NCBI GenBank assembly: GCA_964463985.1
Contig: CAYXEK010000180.1
Coordinates: 1-6,246 of the forward strand
Reading direction: 5' to 3'
DNA length: 6,246 bases
From: JAXGPF01 sp964463985
GTDB taxonomy: Bacteria; Verrucomicrobiota; Kiritimatiellia; JAAZAB01
Part shown: positions 1-5,817 of the stretch, in pieces
Layout of the letters: each line of letters begins with the position of its first letter
Numbering within the stretch: position 1 is the stretch's first letter
Program-made: the position numbers and the translations under genes
Notes under the pieces: generated by a model
Told to the model about the DNA's origin: nothing
The model's input: only the letters and a program-made list of their open reading frames with translations
Databases searched by the model: none

Positions 1-857
1 GTCGGGGAACAATGGTGGTATTTCCGGAAACACCGGTAAAAGTGGCTTGGATCGGCGAATCCCCAATCGGCGGCGATGTGTTTTATGCCTGGCGCTTGCG
101 CAACCATGTTGCGCGCTGCGCTGCTGACCCTGTAGCGCAAGGCAAATTCGGCAAAAGACAAGCCCATTACATTTTTGAACAATTGGGTGAAAGCGTTGCG
201 GCTCATGGCGCAATGCCGGGCGGCGGCCTGGGTTGAGATATATTTACGGGCATCAAATACAAGTTTGACCGCCAGGTCAACGCGGGCGAGCATTTCATCC
301 GCGTGATATTCCGGCCGGACTGGTCCCGGCGGGATCATCAGAATCAATTCCAGCAATTTCAACCGGCAATGCGCATTGCCTTCCACCGGGCGGCCGGCGT
401 CCGCCGGCTTGAACAATGCCCGCGCCAATTGCGCAGCTTGGACGCGCCGGCAGCGCGGCAATCGCGGGCGGTCACCCGGCGCGGCGCGGAATGGCGCCAG
501 CCAGTTGATCTGGTCTGATATTTCACGGCCGGCGCGCAGCAGAAATGACGGTTCGATTATCAAAACCAGGGCCCGGGACGGCGTCCGGTTTACCTCCCAG
601 CCATGCGGCTCCCACATGCCGCAAAACCACATGTCGCCCGGCCCGACCGTGACCGCGTGTCCCTGCCAGTACCGGCGCATATTTCCGGTCAGCATTACGC
701 CCAGTTCCAATCCGTAATGCATGTCAAAACGGGCGTTGATTTTTGCCGGGAACCGGTGGGAGATTACGCATAGCGGCCGTTCGACGGAAACGTTAAAAGG
801 TGTTTTTTCGGCCAGGCCGAGCCACAAAATTTGCCCGGATGAATCGTCGTGTTTCAT
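1..857 (-). CDS. AraC-family transcriptional regulator (3' end cut by window edge)
   Basis: The minus frame is open from ATG at 855-857 to the left edge, giving 285 codons without a stop. The protein has the AraC-family two-part layout. Residues about 25-110 form a cupin-like sensor domain (GLELGVMLTGNMRRY at 49-63, VGPGDMWF at 71-78, then EPHGWEV). Residues about 190-285 form a double helix-turn-helix DNA-binding domain. The first helix pair includes AARHCAMSRNAFTQLFK (about 212-228). The second is the family hallmark AADWGFADPSHFYRCF (about 262-277), followed by RKYHHCSP, which normally sits within 10-20 residues of the C-terminus, so little is missing. The start lies 13 nt after the kinase stop with no visible Shine-Dalgarno sequence; a later in-frame ATG (residue 46) would cut the sensor domain. 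It is last in the operon and probably senses the sugar or an intermediate and controls the operon, and perhaps itself. The family call is firm; the ligand and target sites are inferred. Confidence 0.93.
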   Translation of the reverse strand, partial: MKHDDSSGQILWLGLAEKTPFNVSVERPLCVISHRFPAKINARFDMHYGLELGVMLTGNMRRYWQGHAVTVGPGDMWFCGMWEPHGWEVNRTPSRALVLIIEPSFLLRAGREISDQINWLAPFRAAPGDRPRLPRCRRVQAAQLARALFKPADAGRPVEGNAHCRLKLLELILMIPPGPVRPEYHADEMLARVDLAVKLVFDARKYISTQAAARHCAMSRNAFTQLFKNVMGLSFAEFALRYRVSSAARNMVAQAPGIKHIAADWGFADPSHFYRCFRKYHHCSP

Positions 858-870
858 GCTGGCGGAGGCG

Positions 871-2412
871 TTAGAGACCGTTAATTTTCTTGGGATCAAC
901 CTCCCGGCGTCGGGTAAAATCGCGCAGGGCGGGGTATAAATCCCGATACGCCGCATAGCGCACTGCATAGAACGCAGCGGCGTCCCTGCGCGGAGCGTAC
1001 TCCGTGCGCGGGCGCACCCAGCTTTTGGCAAGCGCGGTTATGTCGGCGCCGGTATGTGCGGAACAGGCCAGCATGGCCGTGCCCAGGCATCCCGCCTCGG
1101 TCACATCCGGGACGATTACCGGCCGGTTGGTGACATCCGCCTTGAGTTGGTTCCACCAGGCCGAGCGGGCGCCCCCGCCCACTGCGCGCAGGCATTCAAC
1201 CTGCACGCCGGCCTCCGCCAGGATATCCAGGTTCAGGCGCATTTCCATCGCCAGACCTTCCAGCAGCGCGCGCAGGATATCGCCGCGCTTGGTGGTCAGG
1301 CGCAATCCCAGCACCGCGCCGGGCGTCACCGTGTCGAAATACGGCGTGCCGGCGGGCGCCAGATAAGGCAGCGCCAGCAATGACGAAGAAGACGCCGCCG
1401 CAGTTTCCAGCAACAGTTCGTAGGAGTCCCGGCCGCCGGCACTGGCGGCCGTCCGCTCGGGGTGGCCGAATTCGTCATGAAACCATTGCAGGGCATTCCC
1501 GCCGGTGAGGTTGACGGCAATGGTGGCGTATAATCCCGGTGCGGCGTGATCGTAAGTGCATAAATTTGCGCGCATAAGCTTATCGCTGAAGACCGGACGG
1601 TCAAAGGCGGGGGTGATGCAATCCACCGTGCCGGTGGCGTACATGGCCGAGCCGGGCGCCGTCGCGCCCGCTCCCAGCGCGGCGCAGGGCTGGTCGTGGC
1701 CGCCGGCGGCAACCAGCATACCGCCGGGCAAGCCCCAGTCGGCGGCGGTTTTGTCATGCAGGACGCCGACGATGCCGCCGGATGGCATTGGACGGGCTAG
1801 CTTGTCAGGGGACAATCCCGCCAGTTCCAGGATTTGATTGCTCCAACAATGATTTCTGACGTCAAACATCATGGTGCGTCCGGCCAGCGGCCAGCTTATG
1901 GCGGGGGCGAGTCCAAGTTGATGGTGGAGCAAATCCTCAAAACACAGGAACCTGGCGGCGCGTTGCCAGATTGCCGGCCGGTTTTCGCGCAACCAGAGCA
2001 TTTTGTAAAGGGTGAACATGGGGTGGGGGGTGTGGCCGGTGATTTGATACAATTTTTCCCTGTTCATGCCCGGCAGTTCCCGCGCTACATAGCTTGCCGC
2101 GCGCGTGTCGGAGGACACCATAGCCGGACCCAATGCCCGCCCATTGCCGTCCAGCGGGGTAAAGGCTTCTCCCTGGCTGGAGACGGCCATGGCCCGTATT
2201 TTCCCGGTCAGGCCGCGCGCCGCTTCGGCAACGGCTGCCCGGCATTGTTGCATTACCCCGGCGGGATCAAGTTCCGCTCCGCCATCGGACGTCAAGCTCA
2301 AGGCGTAAGTGCGGCGCGCCAGGGCCTGCATGCGGCCTGCGGAATCGAATACCGCCGCCTTGCAGCCGCTGGTGCCGATGTCGAGCCCCATGTATGAATT
2401 CATGGATTTCAT
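871..2412 (-). CDS. FGGY-family carbohydrate kinase (xylulokinase-like, substrate unknown)
   Basis: This is a cytoplasmic ATP-dependent sugar kinase of 513 residues, a normal length for the family (about 480-530). The N-terminal FGGY domain opens with GLDIGTSGCKAAVFD (residues 9-23), the phosphate-binding loop. It continues with AVSSQGEAFTPLD (76-88) and SSDTRA (100-105) at the sugar-side positions. GGHDQP (237-242) carries the likely catalytic base Asp240. The C-terminal domain shows LTGGNALQWF (302-311), LPYLAPAGTPYFD (348-360), LEGLAMEMRLNLDIL (384-398), the signature GGGARSAWWNQLKADV (412-427) and EAGCLGTAML (439-448). The use of SSQGE instead of the QMHG motif of E. coli XylB argues against a standard D-xylulose kinase. 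Start choice: the frame stays open to an ATG at 2466, inside the aldolase gene, but homology begins only at the MGLDIG segment, so 2412, 2403 or 2391 are likelier. I chose 2412, which lies 13 nt after the aldolase stop; no strong Shine-Dalgarno sequence decides it. It probably phosphorylates the ketose made by the upstream isomerase and feeds the adjacent aldolase. Confidence 0.92.
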   Translation of the reverse strand: MKSMNSYMGLDIGTSGCKAAVFDSAGRMQALARRTYALSLTSDGGAELDPAGVMQQCRAAVAEAARGLTGKIRAMAVSSQGEAFTPLDGNGRALGPAMVSSDTRAASYVARELPGMNREKLYQITGHTPHPMFTLYKMLWLRENRPAIWQRAARFLCFEDLLHHQLGLAPAISWPLAGRTMMFDVRNHCWSNQILELAGLSPDKLARPMPSGGIVGVLHDKTAADWGLPGGMLVAAGGHDQPCAALGAGATAPGSAMYATGTVDCITPAFDRPVFSDKLMRANLCTYDHAAPGLYATIAVNLTGGNALQWFHDEFGHPERTAASAGGRDSYELLLETAAASSSSLLALPYLAPAGTPYFDTVTPGAVLGLRLTTKRGDILRALLEGLAMEMRLNLDILAEAGVQVECLRAVGGGARSAWWNQLKADVTNRPVIVPDVTEAGCLGTAMLACSAHTGADITALAKSWVRPRTEYAPRRDAAAFYAVRYAAYRDLYPALRDFTRRREVDPKKINGL

Positions 2413-2425
2413 TTCAGTTTTCAGG

Positions 2426-3328
2426 TTAAATCGCAGCCAGTTTTTCCGCGGTGCCGGCGATTTCAAGGTCTTCGCGGATGACCTTGCAGGCCGCTGCGTA
2501 GACGGCTTCCAAGGCCTTGTCAGGGGATTCTCCCACGAATTTTTCGTAAGGCTGGCGCAAGGCGGTGGCCACGTTGATTTTGGCGATGCCGTTGCGGATG
2601 GCGTCCATTATGTATTCCTTGCGGATGCCCGTGCCGCCGTGCAGCACCAGCGGCACGCCCGCTGCCCGGCGCAATTGCGCCAGGCGCCGGATATTCAGGC
2701 GGGCCGCAACCTTCGGGCGGTCACGGGTCGCCGCGCTGATGGCGCCGTGAACGCTGCCCACGGCCACGGACAGCCAATCCACGCCGGTGTTTTCGACGAA
2801 GCGCCGGGCTTCTTCCGTGTCGGTGAAGCCGCGCCCGGACTCGAATAATTCATCATAAGGAGGCAGCGGCCCAGCTTCATGGCCCATGATGGCGCCCAGT
2901 TCGGCTTCGACGGTCACGCCCGCGGCATGCGCCATCCCGACCACTTGCCGCGTGCAATCAACATTATCCTTGAAAGCAAGGCGCGAGCCGTCCACCATGA
3001 CGGAGTTGTAACCCGCCTGGATGGCGCGGCCGATATCCGCCAGGTAATCCACCCGCTGGCGGTCTTCGTCAATCACCGGCACGTGATCCAGGTGCAGGCG
3101 GGTATGGCGCGGATCGCCGGCGCGGGCATACTCGTCCCGCACGGCCTCGATGCTGCCGGCCTTGAATTTCATCCACTCCAGCCGGGCTACCATGATCAGG
3201 CCGAAGCTGTTGCAGTCGCGCAGGGCATTTACTACCGGCTGCATCATGGGCAGGTAGGGTATGTTGAATCCCGGTACGGTCCATCCTTCGCGCCAGGCCT
3301 GGCGCACGATATGATTGATTGTTTTCAT
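2426..3328 (-). CDS. Class II fructose-bisphosphate aldolase family (GatY/KbaY-like) ketose-phosphate aldolase
   Basis: This 300-residue protein is a zinc-dependent TIM-barrel aldolase of the FBA/tagatose-bisphosphate group, at the usual length. Visible motifs are LHLDH (78-82, with catalytic Asp81 and zinc ligand His82), AGYNSVMVDGS (105-115), VEAELGAIMGHE (140-151), FTDTEEARRFVENTGVDWL (168-186), AVGSVHG (189-195, zinc ligand His194), LVLHGGTGI (227-235, zinc ligand His230 and phosphate loop) and GIAKINVAT (247-255, phosphate binding). Family members split a ketose mono- or bisphosphate into DHAP and an aldehyde. Beside a sugar isomerase and an FGGY kinase, this one probably cleaves the kinase product. 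Differences from the norm are Val83 after HLDH, where Gly is usual, a slightly long stretch before GYNSVM, and an unusual N-terminal part (ARLEWMKFKAG, 48-58) where canonical members have the PVILQ-type segment. The substrate may therefore differ. The start ATG is the first in a frame that matches the family N-terminus (VPGFNIPY, 18-25). No Shine-Dalgarno sequence is visible; a T-run lies upstream. The fold and family are certain; the substrate is not. Confidence 0.93.
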   Translation of the reverse strand: MKTINHIVRQAWREGWTVPGFNIPYLPMMQPVVNALRDCNSFGLIMVARLEWMKFKAGSIEAVRDEYARAGDPRHTRLHLDHVPVIDEDRQRVDYLADIGRAIQAGYNSVMVDGSRLAFKDNVDCTRQVVGMAHAAGVTVEAELGAIMGHEAGPLPPYDELFESGRGFTDTEEARRFVENTGVDWLSVAVGSVHGAISAATRDRPKVAARLNIRRLAQLRRAAGVPLVLHGGTGIRKEYIMDAIRNGIAKINVATALRQPYEKFVGESPDKALEAVYAAACKVIREDLEIAGTAEKLAAI

Positions 3329-3430
3329 GATAGCAAAAAAAGACTATTCACCAAAAAAACGCATGGAACACAACAGGTAAACATTATTACGGACTTTGTC
3401 GCAAAATCTCATTCATTATCAATTCTCAAA
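3329..3430 (-). other. AT-rich intercistronic gap before the aldolase gene
   Basis: These 102 nt separate the mutarotase-like gene from the aldolase gene. On the minus strand the last part reads as two seven-T runs flanking GGTGAATAGTC, ending just before the aldolase ATG. I see no hairpin followed by a T-run, no Shine-Dalgarno sequence and no convincing -35/-10 pair with normal spacing. An internal promoter or operator is possible but not supported. Confidence 0.4.
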
Positions 3431-4369
3431 TTACATAACATGCTTTACGGAATCTTTGAGTTCCTTGTTCTTTTGTGGTGAATTCATTTCCCATTCAACC
3501 TTCCATGCCAGATTTTGTCCGGGTTGAACAATCATGGCGCCGCCGGAGCGGACGGCGCGGGCCAGTGAACTGGCCCGCCCCGGTATGGGCTCGAAGGCGC
3601 ATTCGCAGCGTCGCAGGCCGGGTTCATCCGGATATCCGCGATTATTCCACCAGACCCCCAGGGAATTGAAATATCTCCGCGGAAATTTGACGCGCAGGCG
3701 CATGCCGTTGTTGAAACCGATGGTAAAACCGCCGGATTTAATGCCGCGTAAGACAAGCATCCGGAACTTGCCGGGCGGCGTGCTTACCAAAAGGCGTTGG
3801 ATATTCAAGGCGCTGGAGCGCGAACCATGAATCGGCTTGGCTTTATCGCCCGCCGGGCGTTTGCTGATTTCGTCATACACCATGTCGCAGTCCGGCAGTC
3901 GGAGCGCGGCAAGGTCAATTGCATCCAGCGGCATCAGCGGATGCATGACATGCTGGAAAGTCAGCGGCCCGGCAGCCTCCGACCTGACCTCGAATTGCCA
4001 GGACAACCGGTTGTCAAAAAAAAGCATTGTGCGGTTGAAGGCCAATGGCAGCCTTTGCGATGCAACCGCAAACCGCAATCCTCCGTGCGCCGGCTGCGCC
4101 TTCCAGGGCAGCCAGCATAATTCGCCATGGTCGGGTATCCGCCAGCTCCGGCCGGGAAAACGGCCGGCGTCCACGCTGGGAAAGCAATCGTCGTATCCGA
4201 ACACCGGCCGTTTTTCATAAAGACCGTAGTCCTTTTTTGGCGGTCGGAAGCGTTTTGGAACGGCAGTGAGCAGACCGAATCCGTCGTAGGCCAGGCGGGT
4301 AATCCGCGCGCCGTCATGCGGTGCGGCCTGCATGAACCACTTGCCGGATTGGAAATGGATTTTATGCAT
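3431..4369 (-). CDS. Galactose-mutarotase-fold (aldose 1-epimerase-like) protein
   Basis: This is a soluble 312-residue protein with no signal peptide or membrane segment. Its features match the galactose mutarotase-like superfamily of beta-sandwich sugar-binding proteins. They include GYDDCFPSVDAG (58-69), PDHGELCWLPW (79-89), FNRTMLF (111-117), FQHVMHPLMPLD (138-149), SLGVWWNNRGYPDE (236-249) and CAFEPIPG (257-264). Classical GalM uses one or two histidines and a C-terminal glutamate to interconvert alpha and beta anomers. By position, His81, His140 or His143, and Glu260 are candidates here; the mapping is tentative because the sequence is divergent and the classical spacing is not kept. 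In the operon it may present the right anomer to the isomerase. It could instead be a non-catalytic sugar binder or act on an oligosaccharide. The C-terminal tail (about 295-312) is charged and looks unstructured. No Shine-Dalgarno sequence precedes the ATG. The fold call is good; the activity is inferred. Confidence 0.75.
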   Translation of the reverse strand: MHKIHFQSGKWFMQAAPHDGARITRLAYDGFGLLTAVPKRFRPPKKDYGLYEKRPVFGYDDCFPSVDAGRFPGRSWRIPDHGELCWLPWKAQPAHGGLRFAVASQRLPLAFNRTMLFFDNRLSWQFEVRSEAAGPLTFQHVMHPLMPLDAIDLAALRLPDCDMVYDEISKRPAGDKAKPIHGSRSSALNIQRLLVSTPPGKFRMLVLRGIKSGGFTIGFNNGMRLRVKFPRRYFNSLGVWWNNRGYPDEPGLRRCECAFEPIPGRASSLARAVRSGGAMIVQPGQNLAWKVEWEMNSPQKNKELKDSVKHVM

Positions 4370-4381
4370 TAATCAAACAAC

Positions 4382-4396
4382 GCGGGATTTACCCGC
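4382..4396 (-). repeat. Short hairpin GCGGG/CCCGC before the mutarotase-like gene
   Basis: This is a perfect 5-bp stem (GCGGG with CCCGC) around a 5-nt loop, ending 12 nt upstream of the mutarotase-like ATG. On the minus-strand mRNA it would sit where a ribosome binding site is expected, and there is no Shine-Dalgarno sequence there. It could affect translation or be chance. No T-run follows, so it is not a terminator. Confidence 0.35.
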
Positions 4397-4418
4397 AATC
4401 CGAATTTGCCAAATGCAA

Positions 4419-4431
4419 GCGCCAAAGGCGC
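4419..4431 (-). repeat. Short hairpin GCGCC/GGCGC
   Basis: This is a perfect 5-bp GC-only stem with a 3-nt loop, located between the large inverted repeat (4439-4494) and the short hairpin at 4382-4396. No U-tract follows on the minus strand, so intrinsic termination is unlikely. It shares bases with the CAAA array at 4423-4450, so it could be part of a DNA site and not an RNA element. Confidence 0.4.
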
Positions 4432-4450
4432 AAATGATCAAAGTGACAAA
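4423..4450. repeat. Four CAAA motifs at exact 8-bp spacing
   Basis: On the plus strand CAAA begins at 4423, 4431, 4439 and 4447, giving four successive 8-bp units of the form CAAANNNN. A further CAAA lies at 4410, out of phase. The inverted arm at 4482-4494 repeats the same 8-bp spacing as TTTG on the plus strand. This could be a protein-binding array or a by-product of the hairpin structure. Confidence 0.45.
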
Positions 4451-4494
4451 GCCTGAATTCCGGAAAAATCCGACTATGTGCCTTTGCCACTTTG
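4439..4494 (-). repeat. 13-bp inverted repeat forming an intercistronic stem-loop
   Basis: The arms are CAAAGTGACAAAG (4439-4451) and CTTTGCCACTTTG (4482-4494), separated by 30 nt. Twelve of 13 positions pair as DNA. The exception (4446/4487) is A-C in a plus-strand RNA but U-G in a minus-strand RNA, so the stem is complete only in the sense of transcription of the operon. The loop contains a nested hairpin, CGGA/TCCG (4461-4472). It lies 29 nt after the URO-D stop codon and 69 nt before the next ATG. It may stabilise or process the mRNA, attenuate downstream expression, or be an operator. No U-tract follows it on the minus strand. Confidence 0.65.
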
Positions 4495-4522
4495 TTGCTG
4501 TTAATCTTGTCCGCTCTTTTTT

Positions 4523-5584
4523 CTAATGCGTCAATTTTGACGCCAGTTTCAGAACTTGTTCGCCTTCCTCCTCGTCGCGCGCGTTTAAGCTGAGGCGCAG
4601 ACCCCGGCTTGGCAGGGCCGACAGGAGCGGTTCGACTTCCCCGGCGGTGCAGCCGGTGTAAAGCAGCTTCCCGGCATCAAGAATGCGTTTCATCAGGGGA
4701 ATCCATTGAATCCGCGGACGATGCGCCGCGCCGGGCTGCCATTGGATGCCGTGAATCTCGGGGGATTCCAGCAGCATGTCCAGCTTGTCCAGCGCCTCCG
4801 GACCGTCCAGGTGCATCATGGCATGATCCACATTGCGCGCCTGCTTGAGCAGTCCGGGCAGCAGGAACTCGCGTGCTATGGCGGGCGACACCAGCGCCAG
4901 GGTATCGTCCTGCAGGGGGAAAGTCTTGCCCGGTCCCCAAACCAGGAAACCGCTGCTGCCATGCTGGCCATGCGAGGCGCTGATCCGGTAAAAAGTGTTC
5001 ACCATCTCGCAGGAAACATCGTCAACGAATTCCAGGGCCTGGCGCAATCGGCCGGGATCGTCATAAAAATCCATCAAAAATGCCTCGTTGCCGCGCAAAG
5101 CCGCCACGGCATCGCCGCCGCAATGCAAGTCCGGTATCTGGGCAATGCAGCGGCCTTCGGCGGCGGCGGCGGCGCATTCCGTCATTTTGACGGTGAGTTT
5201 ATACCATTGATTCCCGCGATAATCGGGGAAGCCGGCAAATGATTGCCAGTCGGGGATAATGGGCTCGGTCCAGGTGGTATCGGGGAGAAAATTCAGCTTG
5301 CAACCAAGGGCGGCTGCCAGGAAATTGGGGCCGAGGTCCAAGCGCATCGCCGGCAAGGCGTCGCCCATATAGGCGGTGGCAGCCATCCGTGCTAGGTTTT
5401 TTTCAATTACATAATCAATGTCGGTCCATTGCTTTTCCAAAGTTGCGGGCGCTGGAATTTCTTTTAATGACGCGCCCTTTTTCGGCGCCACTATGGCGAT
5501 GTTTGCCCGATCGAGCACCTCGCCGTTCCACCAGGCCGTTAATCTCTCAAATACCTTGTCTGCGTCAGGTTTGAATTCCAACAT
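4523..5584 (-). CDS. URO-D superfamily protein of unknown function (uroporphyrinogen decarboxylase/methyltransferase-like)
   Basis: This 353-residue cytoplasmic protein has features of the URO-D TIM-barrel superfamily, which includes uroporphyrinogen decarboxylase and the corrinoid methyltransferases MtaA and MtbA. Supporting segments are LTAWWNGEVLDRANI (15-29), RLDLGPNFLAAALG (81-94), IPDLHCGGDAVAALRGNE (150-167), DFYDDP (172-177), MMHLDGPEALDKLDMLL (256-272), HGIQWQPG (278-285) and TGCTAGEVEPLL (310-321). It is not a haem biosynthesis enzyme: no haem genes are nearby, and the HemE active-site motifs are not evident. MtaA/MtbA use a His-X-Cys pair for zinc. The comparable segment here is His258-Leu-Asp260, so thiol methyl transfer is doubtful, and no corrinoid protein gene is visible. 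Relatives are sometimes annotated 'trimethylamine corrinoid protein 2'; I see no support for that role. As the first gene after the promoter it probably acts on the sugar or a derived acid, which is inference. Only a weak GGA lies about 12 nt before the ATG. Confidence 0.82.
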   Translation of the reverse strand: MLEFKPDADKVFERLTAWWNGEVLDRANIAIVAPKKGASLKEIPAPATLEKQWTDIDYVIEKNLARMAATAYMGDALPAMRLDLGPNFLAAALGCKLNFLPDTTWTEPIIPDWQSFAGFPDYRGNQWYKLTVKMTECAAAAAEGRCIAQIPDLHCGGDAVAALRGNEAFLMDFYDDPGRLRQALEFVDDVSCEMVNTFYRISASHGQHGSSGFLVWGPGKTFPLQDDTLALVSPAIAREFLLPGLLKQARNVDHAMMHLDGPEALDKLDMLLESPEIHGIQWQPGAAHRPRIQWIPLMKRILDAGKLLYTGCTAGEVEPLLSALPSRGLRLSLNARDEEEGEQVLKLASKLTH

Positions 5585-5618
5585 ATAATTTTTCCGAAAA
5601 AGTTTGCTGTTTGTTCAA

Positions 5619-5646
5619 ATAATACAGGAAATTTTAAAATTATCAA
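5619..5646 (-). promoter_or_regulatory. Sigma70-type promoter for the URO-D gene and downstream operon
   Basis: Read on the minus strand, -35 TTGATA (5641-5646) is followed by a 16-nt spacer and -10 TATTAT (5619-5624); each hexamer matches 5 of 6 consensus bases. Transcription would start near 5612, leaving a leader of about 28 nt before the ATG at 5584. The spacer contains most of the 12-bp palindrome AATTTTAAAATT (5630-5641). A GGTT motif overlaps the -35 box, as expected for an activator site. Confidence 0.6.
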
Positions 5647-5662
5647 CCTGGGGGAACAAATT

Positions 5663-5697
5663 TCAAAACTGACGTTTTAGACATTTTAAGGTTTTGA
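5663..5697. repeat. AT-rich inverted and direct repeats upstream of the promoter
   Basis: TCAAAAC (5663-5669) and GTTTTGA (5691-5697) are perfect 7-bp inverted arms. Between and within them are three related direct units: GTTTTAG at 5674, ATTTTAAG at 5683 and GTTTTGAG at 5691. The block begins 17 bp upstream of the -35 box, between it and the GGTT array, so it may be an UP-like element or part of the regulator site. The function is unproven. Confidence 0.4.
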
Positions 5698-5731
5698 GTC
5701 AGAAATCCGAACACCGGACACTTTTCAAGAC

Positions 5732-5783
5732 CAACCTCAAGCAACCGTTGAACCTGATGCAACCTCTGGCAACCATTAACCCT
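5732..5783 (-). repeat. Array of six GGTT(G) motifs at about 10-bp spacing; candidate operator
   Basis: Plus-strand copies are CAACCTC (5732), CAACCGT (5742), GAACCTG (5750), CAACCTC (5760), CAACCAT (5770) and TAACCCT (5777). The steps are 10, 8, 10, 10 and 7 bp, so most copies fall on about the same DNA face. A seventh copy, CAACCTG (5644-5650), overlaps the -35 box. In the 233-nt gap upstream of the operon promoter this suggests cooperative binding by a regulator, perhaps the AraC-family protein encoded at the operon end. That link is inference. The gap otherwise holds no convincing gene and no clear terminator for the isomerase. Confidence 0.5.
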
Positions 5784-5817
5784 GCCCCCTGAACACCGCC
5801 CACCGAAGATTGATGTG

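Noticed and set aside
2413..2466. Upstream ATG at 2466 that would extend the kinase by 18 residues into the aldolase gene.
   Set aside because: The extra residues are just the aldolase C-terminal region read in another frame. FGGY kinases begin a few residues before the DIGTSG loop, which fits starts at 2391-2412.
3329..3430. A promoter in the AT-rich gap before the aldolase gene.
   Set aside because: TTGATA- and TTGCGA-like hexamers occur, but no -10-like hexamer lies 16-18 nt downstream of them.
1834..3481. Long plus-strand open frames opposite the kinase and aldolase (187, 179 and 200 codons).
   Set aside because: They are antisense to genes with clear family motifs, show no domain features, and are expected from GC-rich codon use on the coding strand.
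4382..4431. Intrinsic terminators at the two GC-rich hairpins.
   Set aside because: Both stems are only 5 bp and neither is followed by a U-tract on the minus strand.
4706..5242. A 178-codon plus-strand open frame opposite the URO-D gene.
   Set aside because: It is antisense to a well-supported gene and has no recognisable motif or start signal.
4523..5584. Uroporphyrinogen decarboxylase HemE in haem synthesis.
   Set aside because: The motifs and neighbourhood differ: the gene sits in a sugar operon, no other haem genes are present, and the sequence fits a divergent URO-D subgroup.
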